From positions 1 through 64,000 of the forward strand of contig NZ_FNVP01000007.1 in assembly GCF_900108015.1 (NCBI RefSeq): a stretch of DNA of 64,000 nt, given 5' to 3'. The position numbers and the translations under genes are program-made. The notes under the pieces are model-generated. The model did no database searches. It was not told the origin of the DNA and saw only the letters and a list, made by a program, of their open reading frames with translations. This DNA comes from Flavobacterium urumqiense. Its GTDB lineage: Bacteria; Bacteroidota; Bacteroidia; Flavobacteriales; Flavobacteriaceae. This document shows positions 16,376 through 25,796 of this stretch, in pieces; the first letter of the stretch is position 1; each line of letters opens with the position of its first letter.

Positions 16376-17515
16376 CTATTTAAACAAGCCTTTATCTTTC
16401 ATTTCTGCTATAGAAACTTCATATTTACTTTCTATAACATCCTGAGTAATGACCCATTCAGTAAACTTCTTGATTCCTGATTTAAAATCAAACGTAGGTT
16501 TAAAACCTAAAACCTTATTAATCTTAGTTAAATCAGCAAAATTATGACGAATATCACCTAAACGATAATTTCCTGATATGTTTACTTTCGCTTCTATGCC
16601 GTAATTAGTAATTAATTCATTAGCAACCGTAATCACATCGGTCGCTTCTCCAGTACCAACGTTAAAAACGTTTCCATTTGCTTCATTTTTCTCTATCCCT
16701 AGAATAGTTGCATTAACTACATCGTCAATATAAACAAAATCCCTAGATTCTTTCCCATCTTCAAAAATATTAATACCCTTACCATTGCGTATTAAAGTGG
16801 AAAATATAGACAATATTCCGGTATAAGGATTGGATAATGACTGCCCAGGACCATACACATTTTGGTATCTAAAAGCGACTGGAGCGACACCAATAGTTGG
16901 ACAAACGGTCATTATCATTTGCTCTTGATTTTGTTTTGTAATGCCATATACAGAAGAAGGATGAATTTTAGATTCCTCATCCGTTGGCAACAATTGTAAA
17001 GGCTTTGACAATCCTTTATATTTTACTTCAAAATCATTATTAGCCATAAAATTATCTGTACGGTGTTCTGGATATACAGCAGTATTCAATTCATCCGACC
17101 AATATTTACCTTCACCGTAAATTGACCTTGATGATGCTATTACTACCTTTTTTACCGTATGTATATTATTTGCTAAGAAATCAAGCATTTTGGATGTACC
17201 GCCAATATTTACACTAGTATATTTTTCTATTTCATACATCGATTGTCCCGTACCAGTTTCTGCTGCCAGATGAACTATAACGTCTTGATTGAAAACTGCA
17301 TCCTTCCATACCTCTTTTGAGGTTACACATCCTTTAATGAATTTAACTTTATTTTTAATTTTAGAAAATAGATAAGAATTATCCTCAGGGTTTTCACCAT
17401 GTATTTGTGGTGATAAAGTATCCAAAACTGTAACATTATATTTCTTCTCAATCAATGCAAGAGCCAAATTAGAACCAATAAATCCTGCTCCACCTGTAAT
17501 CAATATATTTTTCAT
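16376..17515 (-). CDS. NAD-dependent nucleotide-sugar epimerase (dTDP-L-rhamnose 4-epimerase-like)
   Basis: A 379-residue extended SDR enzyme, longer than GalE because of an insertion around residues 130-170. Motifs are TGGAGFIGSNLA, VHLAAETGTGQSMYE, ASSRSIYGEG and SSVYGITKQNQEQM with Tyr-x3-Lys, then FRYQNVYGPGQSL and RDFVYIDDVV. The GTGQSMYE and NQEQM segments and the insertion resemble WbiB-type epimerases that convert dTDP-L-rhamnose to dTDP-6-deoxy-L-talose, which would fit the rml genes in the same locus. Other NDP-sugar epimerisations are possible. A broken esterase gene lies immediately upstream. Confidence 0.72.
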   Translation of the reverse strand: MKNILITGGAGFIGSNLALALIEKKYNVTVLDTLSPQIHGENPEDNSYLFSKIKNKVKFIKGCVTSKEVWKDAVFNQDVIVHLAAETGTGQSMYEIEKYTSVNIGGTSKMLDFLANNIHTVKKVVIASSRSIYGEGKYWSDELNTAVYPEHRTDNFMANNDFEVKYKGLSKPLQLLPTDEESKIHPSSVYGITKQNQEQMIMTVCPTIGVAPVAFRYQNVYGPGQSLSNPYTGILSIFSTLIRNGKGINIFEDGKESRDFVYIDDVVNATILGIEKNEANGNVFNVGTGEATDVITVANELITNYGIEAKVNISGNYRLGDIRHNFADLTKINKVLGFKPTFDFKSGIKKFTEWVITQDVIESKYEVSIAEMKDKGLFK

Positions 17516-17595
17516 GTAAACTTATATTTTATAATTTTTCCTTTTTACGTACTTTCAGGAATTTCAATATCTGTAACCTATACTACCTATCCTAA

Positions 17596-18712
17596 TTAAT
17601 TCACCAAACTAAATACAAATCCATCATTAATCTCTTTCTCTAAAAAAACTGGAATTATCGTTTTATAGTATAATAAATGACCAAAAGAAGTTGGGTGATG
17701 AATAAAATCACCACATAAATCTTGGTTTATCTTTACTTGATTGTATTTTGAAAACTCTTTATAAATATCCGCAAAATAGCAATTGTATTTCTTGGCCAAA
17801 TTATTTATTGATGCATTATATGCCATCGTTGAATTTTCAAACTCCAAATCCCAAGATGGATTCTGCTGTAAAAAACCAACTAAAATAACATCTATATTGT
17901 TCTGTTGAAACTTTTTTATTAACTCTCCCATATTTTTTTCAAATAAAATCTGGTTTGCTAATCAATTACTTGAAATATGATCATTCATTCCAAATTCTAT
18001 AAAAACAATATCGTTTTGGTCTTGTATAATAACTGGAAGTGAGTTAAAAACATCCCCAATAGAACTCCCACTTTGAGAATAATTAGTGACAAAACAATTT
18101 GATCCGTAAATTGTTTTTAAAGCCTTTCCAGTAAGATACGGATATGTTTGAGTATCATTATCGTGAAAAAAATTTTCATAGGTATGAGCTCCAGCAGATA
18201 TCGAAGTTCCAATAACACCCAATTTAATTAGTTCATTATTTTTTAATTTCTCTTTGATTCGTTGTGATAATAGAGTGTTTCCAAAGTCTCCATTGATAAT
18301 TTCAAGGTCCTTGAAATTATAATCAGCATAAACTTGAAAGGGAATAACTAAAGAAGGGTTTCTAGGAGAAGAACTAAACGTAAAAGTGCCATTACTATTA
18401 AATATAACACTATGTTCTTTAAAATTAGGAACCGCCGAATTATTTGTCCTTCTAACAATGTTATTTGAAACAACATAATCAACATTTTCTTTGTAATAAA
18501 TTTTATTCCTATTATTATCAATTGAGTAAAGTTTTAAACCATTTATTTTATTTTTTATTAAATAATTTTCTTCTCTTTCCTTAAGCACAAATGTTTCACC
18601 TACCATTTTTGAATCTGGGACTTCCCTAATATTCGCTTCATCTTTAGCGCATCCAAGTATAGAAACTAAGATTAAAAAAAAAATAACGATAAAACACAAA
18701 CCTGATTTTCAT
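17596..18712 (-). pseudogene. SGNH/GDSL esterase lipoprotein gene broken by an in-frame TGA and a start-region frameshift
   Basis: Two adjacent open frames on the same strand and in the same reading frame are parts of one SGNH hydrolase. The upstream part (17962-18699) has a hydrophobic signal ending LVSILGC (lipobox) and the catalytic-Ser block GTSISAGAH, and runs to GMNDHISSN where a TGA occurs (17962-17964). Codons after it continue LANQILFEKN into the downstream part (17596-17931), which carries the Asp/His block DFIHHPTSFGH. All four catalytic blocks would thus be in one protein of about 370 residues. The upstream part has no in-frame ATG, only TTG at 18697-18699. An ATG at 18710-18712, correctly spaced after the previous gene, is one frame off, pointing to a second lesion near the start. 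The product would deacylate or modify surface glycan. Confidence 0.8.
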
Positions 18713-18723
18713 AAATATCCTCA

Positions 18724-19323
18724 TTATTTCTCTTCAAGAAAAACACCATTCTTATCGGTTTTTAACCACTTGTTATTAATGGTACAATACCGCTTAATTA
18801 TTTTTGCTGGAGACCCAACCGCAACACAATAATCAGGGATGTCTTTTGTGACTACTGAGTTTGCCCCTATAACACAGTTCTTCCCTATCTTAGCTCCAAT
18901 GACACATACATTTTCTCCTAACCAAGAACCATCACCAATAACCACACTTCCAATCTGTTTTATAGGTTGGTGAATAATTGGAGTCAAAACATCTTCATAT
19001 CCATGAAGATTATCTGAAATATAAACTTTATCTGCTGTTAAAACATTTTTACCTATATGCACACTCCTTAAAACAAATATATGATTCATATGGCCTAACA
19101 CTGTCCCTGAATCAATTTGCAAATGCCCTTCCGGATGCCCTACTTGTAACCAAACTAAAGGGTTTATAATAACGGACTCATTAATACTAATTTTATTTAA
19201 ACCTTTTATTTTTAATGGACAAACAATTCTTGACCCTGCACCCAAATTTTTTAAAAATGGTTTTAAGAGAATAGCCCACATTCTTCCAGAGAAAGAATTT
19301 TTTAAATCAAAAAAACTAATCAT
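18724..19323 (-). CDS. Hexapeptide-repeat acyltransferase
   Basis: A 199-residue left-handed beta-helix transferase, close in type to the protein encoded at 12721-13308. Repeats run from about residue 30 to 180, for example KNVLTADKVYISDN, WLGENVCVIGAKIGKNCVIGANSV and the closing YCVAVGSPAKIIKRY. The protruding loop has DNLHGYED with the likely catalytic His. Its first codons overlap the end of the flippase gene by eight bases, so it is translationally coupled to wzx. It probably O-acetylates the repeat unit before or during export. Acceptor sugar unknown. Confidence 0.84.
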   Translation of the reverse strand: MISFFDLKNSFSGRMWAILLKPFLKNLGAGSRIVCPLKIKGLNKISINESVIINPLVWLQVGHPEGHLQIDSGTVLGHMNHIFVLRSVHIGKNVLTADKVYISDNLHGYEDVLTPIIHQPIKQIGSVVIGDGSWLGENVCVIGAKIGKNCVIGANSVVTKDIPDYCVAVGSPAKIIKRYCTINNKWLKTDKNGVFLEEK

Positions 19324-20542
19324 TTTTATAAAGTGTGTATTTACCCTTCGATTGGAAATAAATAAAATATCCGATCGATACTGTTATTATAAATACCAAA
19401 TTTACATATGCGAAATTTGTCAGAGAACTTAATTTATTAAAATACAAAAAGGTATAACTAGATAACGATGTAGCTAAAGCACAAGAGTATATTATTATTT
19501 CTTCCTTATAATGTAAATTAGCATTCAAAACGAATGTTATTGGGTCCATCAATACAAATAAACATAAGCCCCAGAATATTATTTTAACATATGAAACACC
19601 ACTTATGTGTTCTGGCAATAATTTTCCAACGAGAAATGGGAGTATAAAATAAGTACCAATAAACATTAATATTAAATATACTGACAATTCTAAATAATAT
19701 AAACTAAATAATGAAAAAAAACTTTTTTTATCTCCTTGATTATTTCTAATTAACTTCATGTACTTAGGAAAATTGATACTCCCAAGTGCCGAAGGCACAA
19801 CCATAAAAACGGTTGTATATAAAAAAACCAAGTAATATTCACCTAAGCTTTCGAGTCCTAAACTTACACCTATTACCCATCTTTCAACTTGTTGATTTAT
19901 ATAAAATAATATTCCGACCAAGAATGGAACAAAACCATATTTTGCAATCAATTTTAAATAAGGGATAGATTTTAAACTGATTTTAAATTTGAAGTCTTTG
20001 TTGAATATATAGGTAAGAATAATAAATGATGTGGGTTGTAAAGCTATGAGTGAGATTGCCCCATACAAAGGGTTTATATATAATACTGGAATACAAGTTA
20101 ATGAAATAAGAACACTTAAAAATGTCATTAAACTTAAACGTTTATTCCTACCTAAGCCAACTTGTAAATTAGACCACCAATTTGCTAATAACGAGACAAT
20201 ACCTACAAATATTCCAATAATTAAAAATGAATTAAATCCATAAAACAAGCTAAAAACCGCACTACCTGCTATGATAAGCATAAACAATAGAGCTAGATAG
20301 CTAATCACCGCATTATTAATGTTTTTATATCTATTTTTTGAAAAAGACACTACTCGATATCCGCCAGTTATGCTGCCGATTTGTAAGAACCCTATAATCA
20401 TAACTATTGATTGAAAAATGGCTATATTACCTAAATCACGTTTACTTAATAAATCCATAAAAAAATAGCTTTTTATAATGCCAACTGCTGAGCTAAACAA
20501 TGTGGCACCTATGTAAGCGTACTTTTGCATATTCTCACTCAT
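19316..20542 (-). CDS. Polysaccharide flippase, Wzx-like
   Basis: A 408-residue integral membrane protein with about twelve hydrophobic helices. It begins KYAYIGATLFSSAVGIIKSYFFMDLLSKRDLG, the usual first-helix region of Wzx/MATE-like oligosaccharide flippases, which carry undecaprenyl-linked repeat units to the periplasmic face. A central charged loop includes KYGFVPFLVGILFYINQQVERWVIG, also characteristic. It overlaps the preceding capsule-synthesis-like gene by one base and the following acyltransferase gene by eight bases. This is the flippase of the O-antigen-like locus; another is at the right window edge. Confidence 0.87.
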   Translation of the reverse strand: MSENMQKYAYIGATLFSSAVGIIKSYFFMDLLSKRDLGNIAIFQSIVMIIGFLQIGSITGGYRVVSFSKNRYKNINNAVISYLALLFMLIIAGSAVFSLFYGFNSFLIIGIFVGIVSLLANWWSNLQVGLGRNKRLSLMTFLSVLISLTCIPVLYINPLYGAISLIALQPTSFIILTYIFNKDFKFKISLKSIPYLKLIAKYGFVPFLVGILFYINQQVERWVIGVSLGLESLGEYYLVFLYTTVFMVVPSALGSINFPKYMKLIRNNQGDKKSFFSLFSLYYLELSVYLILMFIGTYFILPFLVGKLLPEHISGVSYVKIIFWGLCLFVLMDPITFVLNANLHYKEEIIIYSCALATSLSSYTFLYFNKLSSLTNFAYVNLVFIITVSIGYFIYFQSKGKYTLYKND

Positions 20543-21897
20543 TACACAATTCTTTTTTCAATACCCATTCTAACATTATCTATATTTTCTTTCGTGTATA
20601 ATATTGGATAGGGCCATGGATAACCTACATTTAAAATTGCAATCATCCTTGATAAAAAATCTTCCAAACCGTCTGATTTATTAAACGTTGTTAATCCTCT
20701 CAATAGATTATAAACTTCTTCGAATGTTGTACAATAATTTACGCCAGAATATGCATTATAGTAAACTTTACCAAATACAATTACAGGTTTATCAATACAC
20801 ATAGCTTCAAAACCAGCGGTACTAACGAGAGTGAAAATATAATTTGCCCTAATAATTACAATTGATGAAGATATATCTGCTTTTAAATATTTAACGTTCG
20901 GAAATCTTGTCTTAAGCTTTCTAAATTGTTTTTGCATTAAAAAACCCGCTTGTGCTGGATGTTCCTTGATCACTAACACCTGATCTTCTTTCATACATTT
21001 TAAAACATTTTCAATTAAAGCAAACTGATTATCACAAAACGGTGATAAATAAAACAAAGTTGCTTCTGGCTCAAAATGTAGTGGATAAAACACCACTTCA
21101 GTGTCCTTATTTATGTCTTCTAATTTATCGTAAGCATTTGATCTCAAAATATAATTAATGTAATAATTAATTTCATCAAAGAAGTAAGAAAAACTTTCGT
21201 AATAACAAATTTGCCTAATTGTTTTGTTTTTAACGTATAATGTTCTCAAAACCTGTATTGTTAGACTTTTAATTTTATTTAATAAATTACTTATATCTTT
21301 GCTTTTCCTCAATACTTTTATATGTGGATTCTCAACAGCACCAGATCGTATTTTATTTATATAATTTCTTGCAATTAGTTTATGCTCTTCTGTAGGCACT
21401 ACAGAATTAAGTTGATCTTGTACTTCACTAGTATAAGGTGTTGTGTGAAAGAAAAATGAATTGTCAAAAGCAAATGCTCCAGTAGCTAGGTATTCTATCC
21501 CTCTTTTTTTTGCTTCAATAAGTAGTACTTCTGAGATTTCAAGAGCGACTACTTCATTCATGACATAACTTGGATTATATTTATCCATTATATTACCCCA
21601 AAATGACACGAGTTTTTTTAACACACTCAATCTTTGCTGATGAGTATAAGCTCTCAAAAAACGATCTGAACCTATTGAATATTCTAAATAAGGAAATGAA
21701 ATATCTGCTTCTTGCAATTTTTCATATTCTTCCTCTAAGCAAGCAACAACTTTTCCTCCCTTACTTTCAACATTCTTCTTCTCCTTTTTATTTAATGTTA
21801 CATGGATGGAATCAAATACTTCAGATTTTAAAGTAGGATAAAATTGCGATTGATAATCCCTAGAAAAAAACAGTATAATTGGTTTTGAACTATTCAT
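20542..21897 (-). CDS. Capsule-synthesis-like GT-B protein
   Basis: A 451-residue soluble protein with two parts. The N-terminal 200 residues have no clear family match by eye. The C-terminal part (about 260-420) has VVFYPLHFEPEATLFYLS, VLVIKEHPAQAGFL, SSIVIIRANYIFTLVSTAGFEA and DKPVIVFGKVYY, which resemble the KpsS/KpsC-type capsule polysaccharide synthesis fold and related glycosyltransferases. The gene joins the flippase to the pseudaminic acid operon, overlapping wzx by one base. It is one of two candidates for the transferase that uses CMP-nonulosonate (the other is 26331-27281). That role is inferred from position only. Confidence 0.65.
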   Translation of the reverse strand: MNSSKPIILFFSRDYQSQFYPTLKSEVFDSIHVTLNKKEKKNVESKGGKVVACLEEEYEKLQEADISFPYLEYSIGSDRFLRAYTHQQRLSVLKKLVSFWGNIMDKYNPSYVMNEVVALEISEVLLIEAKKRGIEYLATGAFAFDNSFFFHTTPYTSEVQDQLNSVVPTEEHKLIARNYINKIRSGAVENPHIKVLRKSKDISNLLNKIKSLTIQVLRTLYVKNKTIRQICYYESFSYFFDEINYYINYILRSNAYDKLEDINKDTEVVFYPLHFEPEATLFYLSPFCDNQFALIENVLKCMKEDQVLVIKEHPAQAGFLMQKQFRKLKTRFPNVKYLKADISSSIVIIRANYIFTLVSTAGFEAMCIDKPVIVFGKVYYNAYSGVNYCTTFEEVYNLLRGLTTFNKSDGLEDFLSRMIAILNVGYPWPYPILYTKENIDNVRMGIEKRIV

Positions 21898-21911
21898 AAT
21901 TTGATTATAAT

Positions 21912-23165
21912 TTACTTATCAACTCCTTTACTAATTAAAATATATTTATTTGTAGCATCAGTAGATCTTTTATTATTTGTTAGAATAAAATCTTTAAAAT
22001 TTTCTGATAATTCTAACTTATTATTTGTCTTAAAACTATTCTCTAATTCAATTAAGTACTGATCAGTAAATTCCCATTCCCAACTCTCATTTCTTTGCCA
22101 TAATTTTTTGTTTCTATGCTGATCAAGCATATAATAAAATCCGTTTTCTGCCATTCCTATCCAATTCAAAAACAAATCTAAATTCCTAGGTTTCTTGTAG
22201 ATATAATTACGAACTAATTCTAAGCCTTGTTGCCTAGACATTCTTTTCAGTCTGATTTCTCTAGTAGCATGGTCTACCACCTTTCCATATCCGTGTTTTA
22301 TAAACTTGATGTAATCATGGACGTCTGAATAATTATAACAATCAATATCATTATACGAATCAAAAGTTCTAGTTTGCTTAGTTGTTTCGTAATCGTATTT
22401 CTGAATCATTTGTTCGTGTTGCGCTTTTGTATCCCAGCGTATATAGTTATTTAAATAAATCCCACGTACGCCAACTCTTTCAATTTCCTTATCATCTGGA
22501 TACTTATACTGAGTAATGTCTTGCTCTGTAATACCATCGAATTCGTCTATAAGACCCTCCGCTTCAACTCCCATTAGATCGTGTTCTTTTCGATACTTTC
22601 TGGTCATTTCTACTTCGTCTAAATGAGAAAACATCCCCACTTGATCAATACCTTGATGAGCTCCCCAAATAATTAAAGGAATTTTAAATTTCACTGCAAT
22701 TTGAACAGGAAACACTGTTTGACCTGATAAACAATGCCAATAGATACTTCCCATTTTTCTAATACTTGCTCTTGTAATCTTTTTAACTGTTTCGGGACTC
22801 ACAGTAAGCGTCATTATATCACAGTCGAATTTAATTCTAAGTTCTGCAAGATTTCTAACACCTACATCTGTATTATAATGTTTATTATAGGTAACTAGGA
22901 GTGGATTCATCCCTAGTTTATTTTTAATTAAATCAACAATAAAATAAGAATCTCTTGCTCCACTAACAGGAATAATACAATCGTAACTGTTGCCTGATTT
23001 ATTTTTGTATAAGTCTAAAATTTCTTTTAACTTATTTTCACGCTTATTCCAATCTAATAAATCCTTTTCCTCGTGCACTCTGCAGCCACTACATATACCT
23101 TCATCATCTATAACTAAATTTAAAGGATGAGAACTAGAATACAAACATCTTGAACAAAATTCCAT
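21912..23165 (-). CDS. N-acetyl sugar amidotransferase paralogue B (PseA/WbpG family) with altered PP-loop
   Basis: Enzymes of this family use ATP to activate a sugar N-acyl group and ammonia to turn it into an amidine. The 417-residue protein has the zinc-ribbon CSRC...CSGC pairs at the N-terminus. The PP-loop reads SGARDS (residues 68-73) instead of the SGGKDS seen in its paralogue at 24666-25796, so ATP binding may be changed. Its start codon overlaps the HisF-like gene stop (TAATG), giving tight coupling with the ammonia-channel pair. It is longer than the paralogue by some 40 residues, mostly at the C-terminus. It could act on a second acyl group or be regulatory. Confidence 0.85.
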   Translation of the reverse strand: MEFCSRCLYSSSHPLNLVIDDEGICSGCRVHEEKDLLDWNKRENKLKEILDLYKNKSGNSYDCIIPVSGARDSYFIVDLIKNKLGMNPLLVTYNKHYNTDVGVRNLAELRIKFDCDIMTLTVSPETVKKITRASIRKMGSIYWHCLSGQTVFPVQIAVKFKIPLIIWGAHQGIDQVGMFSHLDEVEMTRKYRKEHDLMGVEAEGLIDEFDGITEQDITQYKYPDDKEIERVGVRGIYLNNYIRWDTKAQHEQMIQKYDYETTKQTRTFDSYNDIDCYNYSDVHDYIKFIKHGYGKVVDHATREIRLKRMSRQQGLELVRNYIYKKPRNLDLFLNWIGMAENGFYYMLDQHRNKKLWQRNESWEWEFTDQYLIELENSFKTNNKLELSENFKDFILTNNKRSTDATNKYILISKGVDK

Positions 23166-24031
23166 TATATAATCTCTTTTTCAATTTTTAAATACAACAT
23201 ACTTTCTAAAACATCATCCGCCTTCTTCTTTAGCCTTATGTCACTGTCAAACTCAGCATCTTTATAATCAGCAAAAGTTTCTAATCTTATATTTATTTCT
23301 TTATTAATTTTAGCTTTTGTGATGTTAACACTATGTTCAAAAAAGTTGAAGAAATTTGCTGCACTCGCTGCAGATACTTTTGTTTTTGAAAACACTTCAA
23401 TAAAATCATTTGCGTTTTTAGCGCCACCAGCTGCAATAACTGGTATATTTACAACAGCACAAATTTCATTCATTAATTCTATATCGAAACCAAGATAACT
23501 ACCATCTCTATCTACAGAATTTATTAATATCTCCCCTGCCCCTAACCTTTCTGCCTCTTTTGCAAAACTAAATACTTCAATATCTAAATGCTTACGCAAG
23601 ATATAATCATATACTTTATATTTCCCATCAATTTTAATTGCATCTAGAGATACAACTACACATTGGTTGCCAAATATATGAGCGGCTTCTGTAATTAATG
23701 CTTTATTATGTATTGCTGCTTTATTTATAGAAATTTTATCAGCCCCACAATTCATTAACTCTCTTATTTGTTCTATATTAGAAACACCTCCTCCGACTGT
23801 TAATGGTACAAATCCTTTTTTTGAAACTTCTCTAATAACATCGAATTGTGGACCAGTATTGTTTTTAGTAGCAGAAATATCTATTAGAATTATTTCATCT
23901 ACTCCCCATTGATTTAAAAATTCAATTGCAATGTCTGGTTTTCCTACGGGTAAGTATTTTTCAAAACCAATACTTTGTACAACAATTCCATCTCTAACAA
24001 CTACCGTTGCGGCTATTCTTTTTTTAAGCAT
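23165..24031 (-). CDS. hisF2: HisF-like cyclase subunit for sugar amidination
   Basis: A 288-residue (beta-alpha)8 barrel homologous to the synthase subunit of imidazole glycerol phosphate synthase. In polysaccharide clusters this HisF form partners HisH to pass ammonia to WbpG/PseA. Both catalytic-type aspartates have counterparts (VVRDG near residue 13 and SLDAIK near 130), with TVGGGVSN and SVDRDGSYLGFD phosphate-binding loops. The later loop is AAGGAKN rather than ASGG. A C-terminal tail of about 30 charged residues is longer than in histidine-pathway HisF. No other his gene is nearby, which favours the amidination role. Confidence 0.88.
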   Translation of the reverse strand: MLKKRIAATVVVRDGIVVQSIGFEKYLPVGKPDIAIEFLNQWGVDEIILIDISATKNNTGPQFDVIREVSKKGFVPLTVGGGVSNIEQIRELMNCGADKISINKAAIHNKALITEAAHIFGNQCVVVSLDAIKIDGKYKVYDYILRKHLDIEVFSFAKEAERLGAGEILINSVDRDGSYLGFDIELMNEICAVVNIPVIAAGGAKNANDFIEVFSKTKVSAASAANFFNFFEHSVNITKAKINKEINIRLETFADYKDAEFDSDIRLKKKADDVLESMLYLKIEKEII

Positions 24032-24036
24032 AATAA

Positions 24037-24669
24037 CTAACTAATACTATTTATGAAATCTCTAAACATTTTCAGTCCATTATTGTGACTTTTTTCTGGA
24101 TGAAATTGTACACCAAAAATATTGCCTTTTTGAACTGCTGCTGTTACTTTAATATCATAATCACAATATGCAATTACATTTTGTTCATCATAACAATCAA
24201 AATAAAAACTGTGATCAAAGTAGAAATTACTTAAATCAGTATTTTTAGTAAACAATGGGTCTTTAGATTTTATGATAACATCATTCCATCCAACGTGAGG
24301 AACTGAAAACTCTCTTGAAAGATTTAGCTTCTTCACCTCTCCTTTTATCCAGTTTAAGCCTTCATGTTTTCCATTTTCTTCAGAATAAGTAGCTAGTAAT
24401 TGCATACCAACACAGATTCCAAGTATTGGTTTTTTTAGATCTAATACTTGATAATTTAGAATTTCAACTAAATTTCGTTTTTTTATATTTTGAATTGCTT
24501 CTTCAAAGGCTCCAACACCAGGAAGAATAAGAGCGTCCGCATTTTCAATATCATTAAAATCACATGATATTTTTACATTTTTGTATCCTAAAAACTTAAT
24601 TGCATTTGCTACCGATTGAGTATTACCTACTCCATAATCAATAATTACAATTGATGGCTGTTTTATCAT
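24037..24669 (-). CDS. hisH2: HisH-like glutamine amidotransferase for sugar amidination
   Basis: A class I glutaminase of 210 residues that releases ammonia from glutamine. The triad is complete: Cys86 in GICVGMQLL, and His190 with Glu192 in VQFHPEKS. DYGVGNTQSV at the start is typical of HisH. Its ATG overlaps the stop of the first amidotransferase gene as ATGA, and the HisF-like gene starts five bases after its stop. This order, amidotransferase-hisH-hisF, matches the WbpG-HisH-HisF module of Pseudomonas O-antigens. The outlier here is the second amidotransferase that follows. Confidence 0.9.
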   Translation of the reverse strand: MIKQPSIVIIDYGVGNTQSVANAIKFLGYKNVKISCDFNDIENADALILPGVGAFEEAIQNIKKRNLVEILNYQVLDLKKPILGICVGMQLLATYSEENGKHEGLNWIKGEVKKLNLSREFSVPHVGWNDVIIKSKDPLFTKNTDLSNFYFDHSFYFDCYDEQNVIAYCDYDIKVTAAVQKGNIFGVQFHPEKSHNNGLKMFRDFINSIS

Positions 24670-25796
24670 AATCCTATTCCCACATTAAATTTCGGTATCC
24701 ATTTGCCATAACTATCTTTATAAAATAAATCTTTATTTACAGATTTATCTACGTGCTCCCAAAATTGATCTATTGTTATTTCGATGTAGTCACAAAAACT
24801 CCTTATATATTTTGGGGAACAATTACCATCATATTTTTTAACTAATTTAATTGCTTCATCCCTACTAATTTTGCCATTCCTGATATCTTCATTTACATAG
24901 TCAGTGATTCTACCGAAACCAAATTTGAGATATTTTATCATTTGATTCATTCCTACCCAATCCTCATCTAATGAAGTAATCCCTAATGGGTCACCAATTT
25001 CTGCTGGCGATTCATTTCTAATATCGAGACCTCGCAATACAGCAAAGTTTCCATTATCTACTAATGACCAATCTTTCCAAAAATACCCGAGAAAGGTGAT
25101 GCGTAAATTTGCATTTTCCATTTCCTCTTCTGAAGGATATACATATTGCAATACATCTGTTTTTCTAATTTCATTGTCCAACAACCAAGTAATATCACCT
25201 CCGCCTAGCGTATTCATTTTTCTTAAATTATTGCCATCACTACCATTCTTACCCATTACATTTAGATCGCCCAGTTGCAGTGCTGCATTTTCACCCCACC
25301 AAATTAATGGTATCTGATATGCTATAGCCAAACGAGGCACACTACTAAACAATGCTAATTCCGTAGATTTTGCCCAATTTGTAAATTGAAAAAAACCTTT
25401 TCTCATAAGTTTCTTCCAAACAATTGGAGAGGGATTAATTGATATGCAGTCGAATCCATGTGAAATCATGTTAGCAACATTATCAACCCCTTTTTGTGTT
25501 ACTTGATTCGGAGGGTAACTAAGTGTTACAAGTAACGGATTCATTTTCAACACATCTTTCACGAAAAATGCTTGGCGTGTGCTATCTTTTCCACCGCTAA
25601 CTCCTATAATACAGTCGTAACCTGAATGGTTATTATTCTTCCCAAACTCAACTATTTGGTCAATTTCTTTTCTTCTCTCATCCCAATCTACCAATTGCAA
25701 ACTCTCATGGTATCTACAAGGAGGACATATACCATATTCATCGAATTTAATTCCTGGACGAGTATCGGTTTGTAAACATTTTTCACAATACTTCAT
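24666..25796 (-). CDS. N-acetyl sugar amidotransferase paralogue A (PseA/WbpG family)
   Basis: A 376-residue enzyme with intact signatures: CEKC...CPPC zinc-ribbon pairs, PP-loop SGGKDS (residues 67-72) and the WWGENAALQLGD segment. Family members convert a sugar acetamido group to acetamidino; PseA does this on pseudaminic acid and WbpG on a UDP-ManNAc3NAcA derivative. The glutaminase/synthase pair that supplies ammonia follows directly. Its start overlaps the GNAT acetyltransferase stop. Located in a pse operon, the likely target is the 5- or 7-acylamido group of pseudaminic acid. Confidence 0.9.
   Translation of the reverse strand: MKYCEKCLQTDTRPGIKFDEYGICPPCRYHESLQLVDWDERRKEIDQIVEFGKNNNHSGYDCIIGVSGGKDSTRQAFFVKDVLKMNPLLVTLSYPPNQVTQKGVDNVANMISHGFDCISINPSPIVWKKLMRKGFFQFTNWAKSTELALFSSVPRLAIAYQIPLIWWGENAALQLGDLNVMGKNGSDGNNLRKMNTLGGGDITWLLDNEIRKTDVLQYVYPSEEEMENANLRITFLGYFWKDWSLVDNGNFAVLRGLDIRNESPAEIGDPLGITSLDEDWVGMNQMIKYLKFGFGRITDYVNEDIRNGKISRDEAIKLVKKYDGNCSPKYIRSFCDYIEITIDQFWEHVDKSVNKDLFYKDSYGKWIPKFNVGIGL

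Noticed and set aside
17596..17931. Independent small gene starting at MGELIKKF
   Set aside because: It is the in-frame continuation of the esterase and carries only its final catalytic block.
23165..24669. hisF and hisH as histidine biosynthesis genes
   Set aside because: No other his genes are present and both are coupled to WbpG/PseA-type amidotransferases, so ammonia supply for sugar amidination is the better reading.
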